From the NCBI GenBank assembly GCA_021014945.1, contig MU266421.1, positions 1 through 64,000 on the forward strand: 64,000 nt of DNA, written 5' to 3'. Position 1 is the first letter of the stretch, and every line of letters begins with the position of its first letter. The notes beneath the pieces were generated by a model. It did not search any database. It saw nothing but the letters and a program-made list of their open reading frames with translations, and was not told the origin of the DNA. Made by a program: the position numbers and the translations under genes. Of the stretch, positions 37,733 through 48,978 are shown piece by piece. Origin of the DNA: Leucogyrophana mollusca. Taxonomy: Eukaryota; Basidiomycota; Agaricomycetes; Boletales.

Positions 37733-39713
37733 ATGCCCTCGTCATTCTTTATCCCCATCCTCCTTGGGGGGATGATCCTTACGGTCAGTTCGCCCAGGTC
37801 CATTGGTAACAGCCACGGCCTCATCATTCACAGGGTTCGAGTAACTCGTTATGGAGCAAGTGGCAGGTAAGGAGTGATTTCGCAAATCGTTGTAGGCATG
37901 CCTGAGTGTTGCTGCGTTGCAGGATATGCAATGTGTAGAGAACTGTAGCGACCCCAACCCTCAGAACCATGTCCTCTACGAACAGCCGGTGTGGCAGACG
38001 CTCCAAATGTTCCGTCCGTGCTTCTCTTTTTATGTGCAAGGCGTGTTCTAACTTTCCGCACCAGTCGGCGAAATGCTTTGTCAGTTGCTTCCCCCTTCTG
38101 CATGCTACATGCTTCTCGAACGTATTCACATACTCATGTTCCACATTTCCTTCAGGCTTTCTTCCCGTCATTTACACGTGGTTGCGATCGAGGCGCCAAG
38201 CCGCACCTGTATTCCTTCCATCCGACGTGGATGAAGATAGCCACGGTACTGGTAAACTTGCGGAATCTTCTCAGGAGTTACGAGGGTGGAACGTTCTCCT
38301 TTTATGGTTCCCTGCTGTTTGCGATCTCACCGGCACCACGGTCCGTAAAATCTTACATGTCTATCTCGTCTCTGCTCGATATCATGTCTTTGTCTGTTCC
38401 AGTACTGACGTCACATTGCTTTGTCTGCATGGACATGCTTACAGCTCATGAACGTCGGATTGTTGTACACCCCAGTCTCCATCTATCAAATGACACGTGG
38501 TGCACTTGTCCTGTTCGTTGGAGTCCTCAGCGTCATTTTCTTACACCGTCGGCTTTGGTTATACCAGTTTGTGCCTCCCCTCTTTCTCCTAGGACTGGTT
38601 CAATTATCTATGCCAATAGATGGATCTCGCTCCTTACCGTGATGGCAGGAATATCACTTGTCGGCTATAGTGGGTCCCTCATAAAAGAAGTGGTAGAAGA
38701 TTCTTTTCGCCTTGTCGTTGCGACTGTGACTGGCAGTGCACCGGAGCCCATCGAGCAACCAGAAGTCACTAGAGTTCTTGTTGGTAAGTCCAAGGATAAC
38801 GCCGCACAATAGGGGCGCAATTTTAATTCAGCTAACCTGATATGTTAAGGCGTCTTCTTCATACTGTTTGCACAAGTCTTGTGAGTCATCGTGTTCGTCT
38901 CCGGTTTTATATGGGTGGCTTTCTTATAACTTTGGCGTTGTGAATATTAGCACTGCAACCCAGTTTGTGGTCGAAGAGAAGATCATGGCCCGATACTCTG
39001 TTGCTCCTCTGGTGGCTGTCGGGTACGAAGGTTTGTTCGGTGCTCTCACCATATTGCTCTTCATGCCGATTATGGCTCTGCCATCGATCGCATCGCGATC
39101 TCCATTCTTTGATCTCCCTCGAGGTTGGCACCAGATGGTCGACACCCCAAGTGTGCTCTGGTCTGGTGTTGCAATCGCGTGCAGCATCTCCCTGTTCAAC
39201 TACTTCGGTTTAAGCGTCACTCGGCATGTAAGCGCCACCGCGCGGAGCTTGACCGATACGTGCCGGACTCTATCTATCTGGATAGTTAGTCTTGGGTTGG
39301 GGTGGGAGAAACTTCTTTTCCCAATCTCGTTGCTGCAAGTCTTAGGATTCTCGTTGTTGGTGTAAGTGCCCAAGCTTCGCGTCAGCACATTACGTGAATC
39401 TCACTTTCCCTTCACATATGCGATGTAAAGTTATGGCACGGTATGTTTGCTTTTAGTCGACCCACTTGGGATGTATCTGACTAGTTTCCACTAGTTCCTT
39501 TTCAACAACCTGGTTACCCCTCCGTCTTTCCTCCGCCCTCCGCCTGCCACGCAGTTGCAACTTGATGGGGAACCTGAAGAAGCCGAAGGACTTCTGGCCT
39601 CCACGCACCTCGAAGATACTGCAGCACTACCTGCCGACCTCGGACAGAGCGGTTATGATGTCCTTCCCGAGAATGTCCATGTGAAAGCGAAGGGCGTGAC
39701 GACCGAAGACTAG
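37733..39713 (+). CDS. SLC35F6-like drug/metabolite-superfamily transporter
   Basis: Eleven exons: 37733-37783, 37834-37866, 37923-38013, 38065-38079 (15 nt), 38156-38340, 38445-38566, 38620-38783, 38850-38880, 38951-39361, 39431-39440 (10 nt), 39495-39713; 443 residues. Multi-span membrane protein of the EamA/nucleotide-sugar-transporter fold. Landmarks shared with animal SLC35F6: an N-terminal span ending TGSSNSLWSKW, MFLGEMLC, WFPAVCDLTGTTLMNVGLLYT, SIYQMTRGALVLFVGVLSVIFL, the second half TATQFVVEEKIMARY, VAVGYEGLFGAL, and HVSATARSLTDTCRTLSIW before the last span. The C-terminal tail is acidic and disordered. Human SLC35F6 is lysosomal/mitochondrial; fungal location and substrate are unknown. 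Both microexons are needed to rebuild family motifs. Confidence 0.9.
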
Positions 39714-41434
39714 ACCACCCGAGCATACTTCTTACAATCCTTCCTAATCAGCTACCATTTGTATATGCTCGTACATGCCATCGTCGCGCTTTCGTTGTTC
39801 CCTTTCATGCACGTGTTCCTATGAAGTCTACTGGAACCGTTGGACTTTACATGTCCTTTGACAGCCTGAGAATGGATACCGAGGGGACGACATTTCTTTA
39901 CAAACACCTATCCTCGCACAACCGCTCTCTAGATGAAACACCGACGACGGAGCCGATGGCCGGCAAGCTTCTGAGACCATGCGGCCTTTCAAAACATGCT
40001 GTGAACGCGGCAACAAACTCGTCGACACGCTGCGACACGGCAGCAGACGACCACATGCTTATGCACAGGATGTTGAAGGATGTTGACTGATGTTGATGGA
40101 TGCTTCAACCACGAGTGCCAGAATTCGGCTCTGGGAACCCTGGAGAGGCAAGTGCGCACCGATGTCGTTCCGAGGAGCGTTATCCACCTTGGACCCTCAC
40201 TTGCCGCAACAACCCCGTTTTGCCTGAGGTTTGGGCGACTGTTGACGTTGAGCTACGAATAGTGTACGTACATTTCTGGGTGTGGAAATCATGTTTACGA
40301 ATTGCCATTGGAGTGCTTCCGCCAAAATCTCGACGCTTGGCCTAGAAATCCGTGGCCATGGTTGACGGAAATGAGGATCTAACGCATGCAGGTATACACC
40401 CAATGGTCGGTGCGTCTATATGGAGCACTTCTCGAAGACATACGCGCGGTACGCGTCGCGAAAAGAACGCGGTGAAAGAACTAAAAAAACGAGAAGAGTT
40501 CACTTGCCCCAAATTGTTCAGTCTGAGGGTGGTGACGTGCGGTCGACGGTCTTCCGATGGCGATGTGCTAGTACTAGTCGGCCCGAGGATGATAATGAAA
40601 CAATCTCGAAAATTGATCACTTATTTTTTGATTACCAACCCCGCGAACATAGTAGATCTCTCGGAATGGGTGTCACGGATCTGAGTCACGCTATCCACTT
40701 GGCTACGTTTTGTTGACCGAGCAGAATACCGAGCTCTGACATCGTCGGAGGATCAGCGTATCAACCATCAGAAATTGAGGTCAGCAGATTTCCCCGAGAG
40801 CGGTGGTATAGAGGGCCGGCCGACATTGTCTCAGGCGGCGCGCCAGCACTTCCCCAGCCCGTCGGATACGCCGGCTTGTCGTTGCCAGCTGCCGTCGGGA
40901 GGAGGGGTTAATAATAGTCCATCTCGCTTTCAAATCTTGCTACAAGCATCCTATTTCCCTGCGTTGAATTGCCAGCACTCAGCCCAAGCTCGCTCGTTTG
41001 ATCTCGCCGACAGAGGTCGAACTTCTTTGAGCCACCAGCGCCCATACCACCGTATACGTAGTAAGAGTAAGAGCGGCGTGCATATAAGAACCCCGCTCCC
41101 TCGCATGATTTTTGAGCCTGGCGAGCCCTTCCCCTCATATGGTGGCTCTTCTGTCGGAGGGAATAAGTGCATGCATACTGCATCTTTTAGGAGACTTCGT
41201 TTGAGCGCGCAAAGGCTGTGACGGCCTCGTAATGCCCATCAGGCTCTCTTGAGTTTGCCCCACACAGATAATAGTACAACCCCAAAGCAGAGTGCGTTAG
41301 GCATAACACCTTTAAACTATTTATATTCGGAGTCTTCCGCGACGAAAAGCTTTTCACCTAAAGTCTTCCATAACATGTCATGTCGCTAGACCAAATTGTC
41401 ACTTCATGCCGCCTCATGTTGTCTGCCAGCAACA
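39714..41434. other. 1.7-kb stretch without a supported gene
   Basis: Several open frames of 60-150 codons occur on both strands (for example plus 40352-40684 and 40775-41221) but they overlap each other, have unnatural composition and do not splice into a known domain. It is the largest gene-free interval in the window. It could hold an unrecognised non-coding RNA or a decayed gene; I see no positive evidence for either. Confidence 0.45.
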
Positions 41435-43088
41435 TCATTCCGAGGACTCATCGTCGCTGTCACTTTCTCTATCGGGAGGAAGGAGAGTAGCGGCTTCGAG
41501 CTCTTGAAGGTCCCATCCAATCATGGTCTTCGTAATTGTCAGACCATTCAAGCGCCGAGACAACTCTCGGAGAGTTTCGTCGCTGTGAAACTGGGTGTCA
41601 ATCACCGAAGAGAGCATGCATAGCAGACTACACTGACCTTGCCGATGTCTGCATCCACACGCAGTAATCATCGACCCAGAGTTTACTATAAATGTAATAG
41701 ACTTCATGGTGATCCAAGAGGTGCTTTAAGGCCAGAAGACATCGCACAAGTGACCGCTTGCCTCTAGCTAAGAGAGCCACAACGTCCCGACGACAGCGTT
41801 CGGCGAGAGCAAATGAACGATATAACGGGAAGGCGAGGGAGCGCCTGTAGGACTGTACTAGCGTTAACTTAAGTTCGTTGTCGCCGAACGGAGCGGATAC
41901 TGTAGAATCGGTATCGGCCGAGAAATAAGGAGGTGGATCAAGAGCGGAAAATGCGGGTATGAGAGAACATATAGTCCAGGGGCTCTCCGTAGTGGGGTCA
42001 TTGAAGGTTGTGCGCCTGTCATAGACGTATGCGAAGAGCACGGTTAAAAGGGTTAAATAGAGATTACGGTGCTGTGCAGGGGTTGATATGTCTGATAATG
42101 CATGAGCTCAAACTTCGGGACGAAAAACCCTGAGACAAACATTCTTTACGAGGCAGATTTAGCATCACCATGTTTTCCTCTTCGGTAAAGGGGCAATCAG
42201 CGGGGGCTGCGGGTTCTTGCCAGGCAATAAGCTCTCGGATGTACTCGTCATCTGCGAAATCAGCCCTACACCTGGAAATCAGCGGCGATCGGGGCTGACG
42301 CAAATAGATCATACATGTAATGTTCTTCATTCCATTTCTTATTTTCATGCTCCAATCGCCTGGCTCGGCGGTCTTCCATGGAACAAGATTCGGCGTCAGC
42401 GCCAAGCTCGTTCACTTCGTTCTCCGTATGGGCGATATGGGTAAAGTACCCAGTGTACATGTCCAAAAATCCGTAGTATCGTTTGGTGGACAATTTTATG
42501 GCAGGTGAAGCATCAGGCACACTTTGTGGTAGCTGCCAGTCGTTCTCAGCCGCTGAGCGATGCCAGAGTATGCAGCTGCTCGCATTTGGCTCATAGACAA
42601 CGCGTACCTTCAAGAATTTCTCGCTGTTCGATAGAAAGGCCATCCGTCAGCTGCACGAGCTCGTCCGATTCATTTTCGGGTGTGTCCTCCGCACCAATAA
42701 CCTCAATAGTGGGTCCACCGGACGGAACGTGTGGCCGGGGCGCCAGCAACTTCGCCAAAAGATCTAAATCCGTAAATTCTTGGCCCTTGACCTCCTTCGT
42801 TAAAGTTACTGTCAGATATCCAGAGCTCGGGTCGTACTGAGCAGATGAGTTCTCGTCTTCGAGGACTGAATGGGAGAAGTTCAAGCGAAGAAAATACGGG
42901 TTGATATGCACGGTCAGCAGCGTGTCGTCGACATTAATCTCCACGTCAGCCGCCTACTTCCGTCAATTCAATCTGGTCAGGGAATGGACGAGAACGTTAC
43001 GGATCACACGTACTCGAATAGATGGGCAGTACATGGACACGATCACCGAATCCGTATTTTGCGTACAAGAAAAGCGCGGCGTGATCAT
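41435..43088 (-). CDS. SHQ1: SHQ1 box H/ACA snoRNP assembly factor
   Basis: Six exons: 43088-43014, 42953-42608, 42552-42315, 42271-42141, 42091-41638, 41582-41435; 463 residues. Shq1 chaperones dyskerin/Cbf5 before H/ACA RNP assembly in the nucleus. N-terminal CS-like domain: MITPRFSCTQ, VIVSMYCPSIRAADVEINVD, PYFLRLNF, GYLTVTLTK. C-terminal SHQ1 domain: YYGFLDMY, DEYIRELIAWQEP, the signature NLPRKEY, LTVLFAYVYDRRTT, ESPWTICSLIP, FPLYRSFALAERC, RCLLALKHLLD, IYSKLWVDDYCVW and GWDLQELE, then an acidic tail (DSDDESSE). The acceptor for exon 5 was chosen because it restores the RKEY motif and gives a 49-nt intron. Divergent from TRP2. Confidence 0.93.
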
Positions 43089-43535
43089 GATTGCACCGAA
43101 ATTCCAAAATGCGAAGCAAAGAGCGGCGCAGCAGTAACACCTCCGGAACAGATGCGGAGGCGAAGAGGAAACGTGGCGGTAGAAGAGAACTTGCTCTGAT
43201 CTGTATTATTCTGATCCGAGTCGAATCTGCAACGAGGCACAGGTTTGCGACTGTCGTTTCGCGTCGGTTTCTTGCGTTTCTGTGCAATCAGATCACGGAT
43301 GTTGCAGAGCAGCTATGTGTAGCTGTAGCTGGTCAACAGCGCCCAAGTGATATTGCCGGCAATGGAGTGATTGAAACGAGATTCATCACAGGCGAATTTT
43401 CCGGCGCACCGAGTCATAACCTTGTACTTAGGCTCGAAGAGCCATAATCTAGTCTCAACACATACCCTCCAACCAGATCAAATAACGACCCTGGACATCC
43501 CTTAGAAAGCTCCCGCCATCTGAACTTCATTTGCG
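43089..43535. other. divergent promoter between SHQ1 and TRP2
   Basis: About 450 bp. Contains GAGTCAT at 43411-43417 (ATGACTC on the other strand), listed separately. No gene seen. Confidence 0.4.
43411..43417 (-). promoter_or_regulatory. Gcn4/CPC1-type core ATGACTC upstream of TRP2
   Basis: The minus strand reads ATGACTC, the core of the RTGACTCAY element bound by the general amino-acid control factor, about 120 bp before the TRP2 start codon. The last consensus bases do not match, so it is a good core only. Confidence 0.4.
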
Positions 43536-45313
43536 ATGGACCCGGCAGTGAGTGGCAAACAGTGGCTTCGGGCGAGAAGTTCATTATGGTTTCCAGAAAC
43601 TACCAGCGTACCCATCCTTTGCGACGGTAGAACAGCTGATTATCCGCGAAAAGCAAGGAAACTGCATACCGATCTTTATACAACTTCCCGCAGACCTTAT
43701 AACACCATGCATGGCATACCTTCGAATAGCGAAAGACTCAAAATACAGTTTCCTGTTGGAATCTGTGATCGCAGGAGAGAACATCGCTCGGTACAGTTTC
43801 GTTGGTGCAGGTGGGTGAAATCTCCAAATAATCGGTGTAACCTCGCGCTGATTTCTCTGTAGATCCATTGAAAGTTTTGAAAACCGGTCCAAATGAAGAG
43901 ATCACGGGAGATCCACTGGCTGCCCTTCAGCGAGAACTGGCAGTTCATCAATACATTAAGATCCCCGAGGTGCCAACATTTACCGGTGGTGCGATTGGAT
44001 ACGTCTCGTACGACTGTGTCCAGTATTTCGAACCGAAGACTGCTCGAGAACTGAAGGATCCCCTGTCCATCCCGGAGTCCGTGTTTATGCTCGCGGACAC
44101 GTTGCTCGTCTATGATCACCTCTTTCAGACAATCAAGGTCGTATCCCACGTCTTTTATCCCAAGGATGCTGGAACAGCAAATCTGTCTTTCGTCTACCAA
44201 ACGGCGGTGTCGAAGGTCCGGCGACTGGCGAAAGCACTGCTAAACCCTGTGACCCAAGAGGTGCCACAACCCCCCATACAGCTTGGCAATGAGGCTGTCT
44301 CGAACGTTGGTAAAGAGGGCTATGAGCATTTCGTGACGAAACTGAAGGAGCACATCGTCGCCGGCGACATCATTCAAGCCGTTCCTTCTCAGCGATTGTC
44401 ACGCCCAACATCCCTTCATCCCTTTAACGTCTACCGGCACTTGCGCCAGGTTAATCCGAGTCCATACATGTTCTACCTCGATTGTGGTGAACTCCAGATC
44501 GTCGGGGCTAGCCCCGAAACACTATGCAAAGTGGAAGCCAACAAAGTTTACAATCATGCCATAGCTGGAACTGTTAGAAGAGGCAAGAGTCCAGAAGGTT
44601 TGGACGTTTTGCCTTCCAGAAAGCCATTATACTCATTTAAGTGACAGAGGACGACGAGCTTGGCAAGCAGCTCCTCGCTTCCGAGAAAGACAGAGCAGAA
44701 CACATCATGCTTGTCGATCTCGCTCGCAATGACGTTAATCGAGTCTGCAGACCGGAGACTGTCAAAGTTGATCACCTCATGCAGGTTCAAAAGTTCAGTC
44801 ATGTCATTCACCTCACTTCGCAAGTATCGGGATTACTGCGAGAGGGCCTCACGAGGTTTGTCGCTTTCACAAAAGTGTAAGCGCCATAATAATGAGCCGT
44901 CATCAGGTTCGACGCTTTCCGATCCATCTTTCCTGCTGGAACAGTGTCTGGTGCGCCTAAAATTAAAGCAATAGAGATTGTCGGTGGCCTAGAGCAAGAA
45001 CGCCGTGGTGTATATGGCGGCGCTGTTGGTCGGTTTGATTTTGCGGATGATGCAATGGACACCTGCATCGCGATCCGAACCATGACTTTCAAGGATGGCG
45101 TAGCCTACTTGCAAGCAGGAGGAGGGATCGTTTTCGATAGTGTTGAAGAAGAAGAGTACGTGGAGACAATCAACAAACTGGGAGGCAATGTACGAGCACT
45201 GACCGAGGCTGAACGTGAGTACCGTCTCTTTCATCTTTCCTGTACTAACTCGGGGGTACCACGTAGGTTATTGGTATGACGTGCAACAGGCAGGAACCAA
45301 GGTTGCAATGTAG
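43536..45313 (+). CDS. TRP2: anthranilate synthase component I
   Basis: Six exons: 43536-43547 (12 nt, MDPA), 43597-43810, 43863-44597, 44642-44855, 44907-45214, 45267-45313; 509 residues. Converts chorismate to anthranilate, first step of tryptophan synthesis, using ammonia from the TrpG partner. N-terminal domain with the tryptophan feedback-site motif FLLES and ARYSFVG; catalytic chorismate-binding domain with [30 protein letters not shown], the core [40 protein letters not shown] and [12 protein letters not shown]. Reading straight through at 44598 meets a stop; the GTTTGG donor there and TTTAAG acceptor keep the frame. Likely under amino-acid control (see the motif upstream). The 3' end is 30 bp from the uS2m gene facing it. 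Confidence 0.96.
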
Positions 45314-45342
45314 ATATGTAGTGTGACAAACCATAATTATAA

Positions 45343-46334
45343 TCAATCAAGTCCTGCTAGAAGTGCCCCTGCATTCCTCTCTCTACCTCGTCTATATCTC
45401 GAGTCGAGTAGCTGTCTCCGCCCTTCGTTCTGATCATATATCGCCTTCCCCTCCCTCCCCGCTACACTTAACACTCCGGCAATTAACTCCGCTGTGCGTG
45501 GGCTTTCGTCGTTTGCGGGTATGGGATACATAACGATACGGGGATCCACATTCGAGTCGACGATGCCGATCGTAGGGACATGTTGAATCGCGCATTCTCG
45601 AATTGCGTGCATATTCGCTAACGGGTTGAGGAAAACGACGAGGTCCGGGGTAACACGCTGCTCTTGGGACACCTCTGGCCCGAACATCTGGAGCTTGTTG
45701 GTCAAAGTGCCAGGAAGCCATCTTTCACCAACGTGAAAGGCTTGTCCACCTATTCTCTCTGCTGCTTTTCGAACTGTAGGCCGTAGCTCTGGCCGCGTAC
45801 CCACGAAAACGACGGTGCCGTCATTTGAGGTGATTGCGCGCGTTAGGTTCGCGGCTCTGCGTAGCAGCGGCAGAGTCTGGTCCAGATCGATGATTGTGAT
45901 ACCTGCGCGCACACCGTAGGCGTAAGGCATGAAATTGGGGTTCAGCAATGATTTTGAGTGACCAAAGTGAGCACCAGCTGCAATTAGGGCTGATAGGGTG
46001 AGCTGTGAAGGTGCCAGTGGTCGATGCAAGCTATGATGGGGCTGGAAAGTGTTGTCTCGCGTCTGGGTGGACCCAAATTCGCCATAAAAGTCCACTGCCA
46101 ACGGTTCCCGTGTAAGAACACACATCGCCAAGTGCCCAAAGCGCACCCACCTATACTCTTGAAATATGCACGGTCTTCTTGAAGCTTCCGCCAGTCCTCC
46201 CCTGATTCCAGCGGACTAGAATTATCGTGCGGGGCGGTGTAGGCAGTGCGCGCGAATATTCGCGAAACCTGAGACGGATTTTTCCTAAGGCATTTTGACG
46301 CGGCAAGCCAAGGCTGCAGACTCGAACGTGCCAT
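45343..46334 (-). CDS. MRP4: mitochondrial small ribosomal subunit protein uS2m
   Basis: Two exons: 46334-46151 and 46094-45343; 311 residues. uS2 of the mitochondrial ribosome, equivalent to bacterial RpsB. The first exon gives a basic, Ser/Ala-rich presequence (ARSSLQPWLAASKCLRKNPS). The domain shows LIAAGAHFGHSKSLLNPNFMPYAYG, ITIIDLDQTL, VVFVGTRPELRP, FHVGERWLPGTLTN, PDLVVFLNPLANMHAIREC and the hallmark PTIGIVDSNVDPRIVMYPIPANDES. The splice restores the frame only with the CAG acceptor at 46095. Head-to-head with the SSB-type Hsp70 gene, 164 bp between start codons. Confidence 0.93.
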
Positions 46335-46498
46335 GGCCGTGAAGTGGAAGGACTGCAAAGTGAGTGCTGAGGTGGCGGTGCAAAATTCGCAGCGTGGCTG
46401 CTTATTCAGCCACCCCATCGATTTTTTTCATTGCTCTTCACCTGTCCTTCACCACCACCGGTCTACCCTCTTCCCGCTTTTCTTTTTCTTTCAAAAAA

Positions 46499-48757
46499 AT
46501 GGACGACAACTTCGACGGCGCTATTGGCATCGATCTCGGAACTACCTACTCGTGAGCTAAGTTGTGTTTTCACCTTTTTCTTGTTTTGACTTGCATATCA
46601 GATGTGTGGGTGTCTGGCAAAATGATCGCGTCGAAATCATTGCCAACGATCGTGAGTTGCTACACTTCCGATCTATGTGATGCTCTTGAATCTGAGATGG
46701 TGTAACTAGAGGGTAACCGGACAACGCCATCATATGTTGCCTTCTCCTCGGAGGAGCGTTTGATCGGCGATGCCGCTAAGAATCAGGCAGCCATGAACCC
46801 CCGTAACACCGTCTTCGACGCCAAACGTCTCATTGGTCGCCGATACGAGTTGAGCGTCCCCATATTCGACTTAGCCCATTGTCTGACCGTATTTCCCCAG
46901 TGATCCCGATGTCAAGAAGGTCGGAAACTCTTTTACTGACATTAATCCCACTAACAATTAGCCCAATCGCTAGGACATGACTCACTGGCCCTTCGAAGTT
47001 GTCGAAAAAGAAGGATCCCCCTTGATCAAGGTCAACTATCTCGGCGAGGACAAGACCTTCAGCCCTCAGGAAATCTCATCAATGGTTCTCACAAAAATGA
47101 AGGAGATCTCCGAGGCAAAGCTCGGAAAGACCGTCCAAAAGGCCGTTGTCACGTGAGTCTACCCACATTTGCCCACCCACCTAGAATTTAGTCGATTGCA
47201 GGGTACCCGCATACTTCAACGACTCCCAACGACTGGCCACTAAGGACGCTGGTGCCATTGCTGGTCTCGATGTCCTCCGTATCATCAACGAGCCCACTGC
47301 TGCTGCCATCGCTTACGGTCTCGACCGCCAGTCAAAAGCTGAGAAAAACGTCTTGATCTTCGATTTGGGTGGAGGAACTTTCGATGTTTCGCTGCTCAAC
47401 ATCAGCGGAGGTGTTTTCGCCGTCAAGGCGACCGCTGGCGACACCCATTTGGGTGGTGAGGACTTCGACAACACCCTGCTGGACCACTTCAAGAATGAGT
47501 TCAAGCGGAAAACCAAGCACGATATCTCTGAGGACCCCCGTGCTCTTCGCCGTCTCCGTAGCGCCTGCGAGCGTGCCAAGCGTACGCTTTCCAGTGTCAC
47601 CCAGACCACGGTAGAAGTCGACTCACTTTACCAGGTAAGTTTGCTTCTGCATGCACGTGCATGAGATCAATGTGAATGAATATTCTTAGGGTGAGGACTT
47701 CTCCGCCAACATCACCCGTGCTCGCTTCGAGGAAATCAATGCTGCGATGTTCAAGTCAACCATTGACCCCGTCGAGAAGGTTCTCAAGGACGCCAAGATG
47801 CCCCGCGAGAAAGTTGACGACATCGTGCTCGTTGGTGGATCAACCCGTATCCCCAAAATTCAGGCCCTTGTCTCTGAGTACTTCGGCGGTCGCCAATTGA
47901 ACAAGTCGATCAACCCTGACGAGGCTGTTGCTTATGGCGCTGCCGTACAAGCTGCCGTCCTCACTGGCCAAACTTCAGAGAAGACTCAGGACCTGCTTCT
48001 TCTCGACGTTGCACCTTTGTCCCTTGGTGTCGCTATGCAGGGTGATGTCTTCGGTGTCGTCGTGCCCCGTAACACTCCGATCCCTACCAACAAGTCACGG
48101 ACATTCACGACCGTGGAGGACAACCAGACCACTGTCACCTTCCCTGTGTAAGTATTCGCTGTGCTCACCGCGCTACGTTGCTTACTTGTTAATGCAGGTA
48201 CGAGGGCGAGCGTACTCAATGCCGTGATAACCGTCTGCTGGGAGAGTTCGAGCTCAACGGCATCCCTCCCATGCCCCGTGGACAGGCTGAGCTTGTTACC
48301 ACCTTCGAGGTTGATGCCAACGGTTTGTTGAAGGTCTCAGCTCAAGACCGTGCTTCTGGCCGCAAGGCATCAATCAGTTAGTGTTTACGCCACCACGAGT
48401 GTCGCATTGGTCTGACTTCCTCACTCAGGCATCACAAACTCCGTCGGCCGTCTATCGTCGGCCGAGATCGACCAAATGATCAAGGACGCCGAGCAGTTCA
48501 AGCAGGCTGACAAGGAGTTCTCGTCACGTCACGAGGCTAAGTCCGACTTGGAAGCTTACATTCACCAGGTTGAGGGAACCATCACCTCGCCCGAGATCGG
48601 CATGAAACTCAAGCGCGGAGCTAAGGCACAGGTTGAGGCCGAGCTTGCACGTGCTCTCGAGAAGCTTGAGATCGAGGATTCAACGGGTGATGAGTTGAGG
48701 AAGGCTCAACTCGGCATCAAACGGGCTCTCCAGAAGGCCACCGCTGGTATCCGGTGA
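46499..48757 (+). CDS. SSB1: SSB-type cytosolic Hsp70 (ribosome-associated)
   Basis: Nine exons: 46499-46551, 46602-46651, 46710-46848, 46901-46919 (19 nt), 46974-47152, 47202-47634, 47690-48147, 48198-48376, 48429-48757; 612 residues. Hsp70 chaperone acting with the RAC complex on nascent chains. All Hsp70 signatures are present: [71 protein letters not shown], then the peptide-binding domain [12 protein letters not shown]. The C-terminus stops at [11 protein letters not shown] with no Gly-rich tail and no EEVD, and carries [15 protein letters not shown] and [12 protein letters not shown], which match Ssb rather than Ssa. No heat-shock element seen upstream, fitting Ssb biology (co-regulated with ribosomal proteins). 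Confidence 0.94.
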
Positions 48758-48978
48758 GCTTTTGGTTGCTGCCAGATACACAAAATAGAGCAGCCTGTGT
48801 TGTTATATCTTGTCGTTGCATTTTGTTCTTCTCTATTTTGCATACCAAAAGATTAAGCGTGTAGCCAATCCATTCTGTCTTTGGATATCTTTGGTTGTTG
48901 GAGGTTGCTCAACGCTCAGCGTGGATGGAAGGAGTCTACCAGCACATAACACAAGAGTCTAGGCGTGAATTAATGATA

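Noticed and set aside
40352..41221. Two plus-strand open frames of about 110-150 codons
   Set aside because: Unnatural composition, stops on either side, no family resemblance and competing frames on the other strand.
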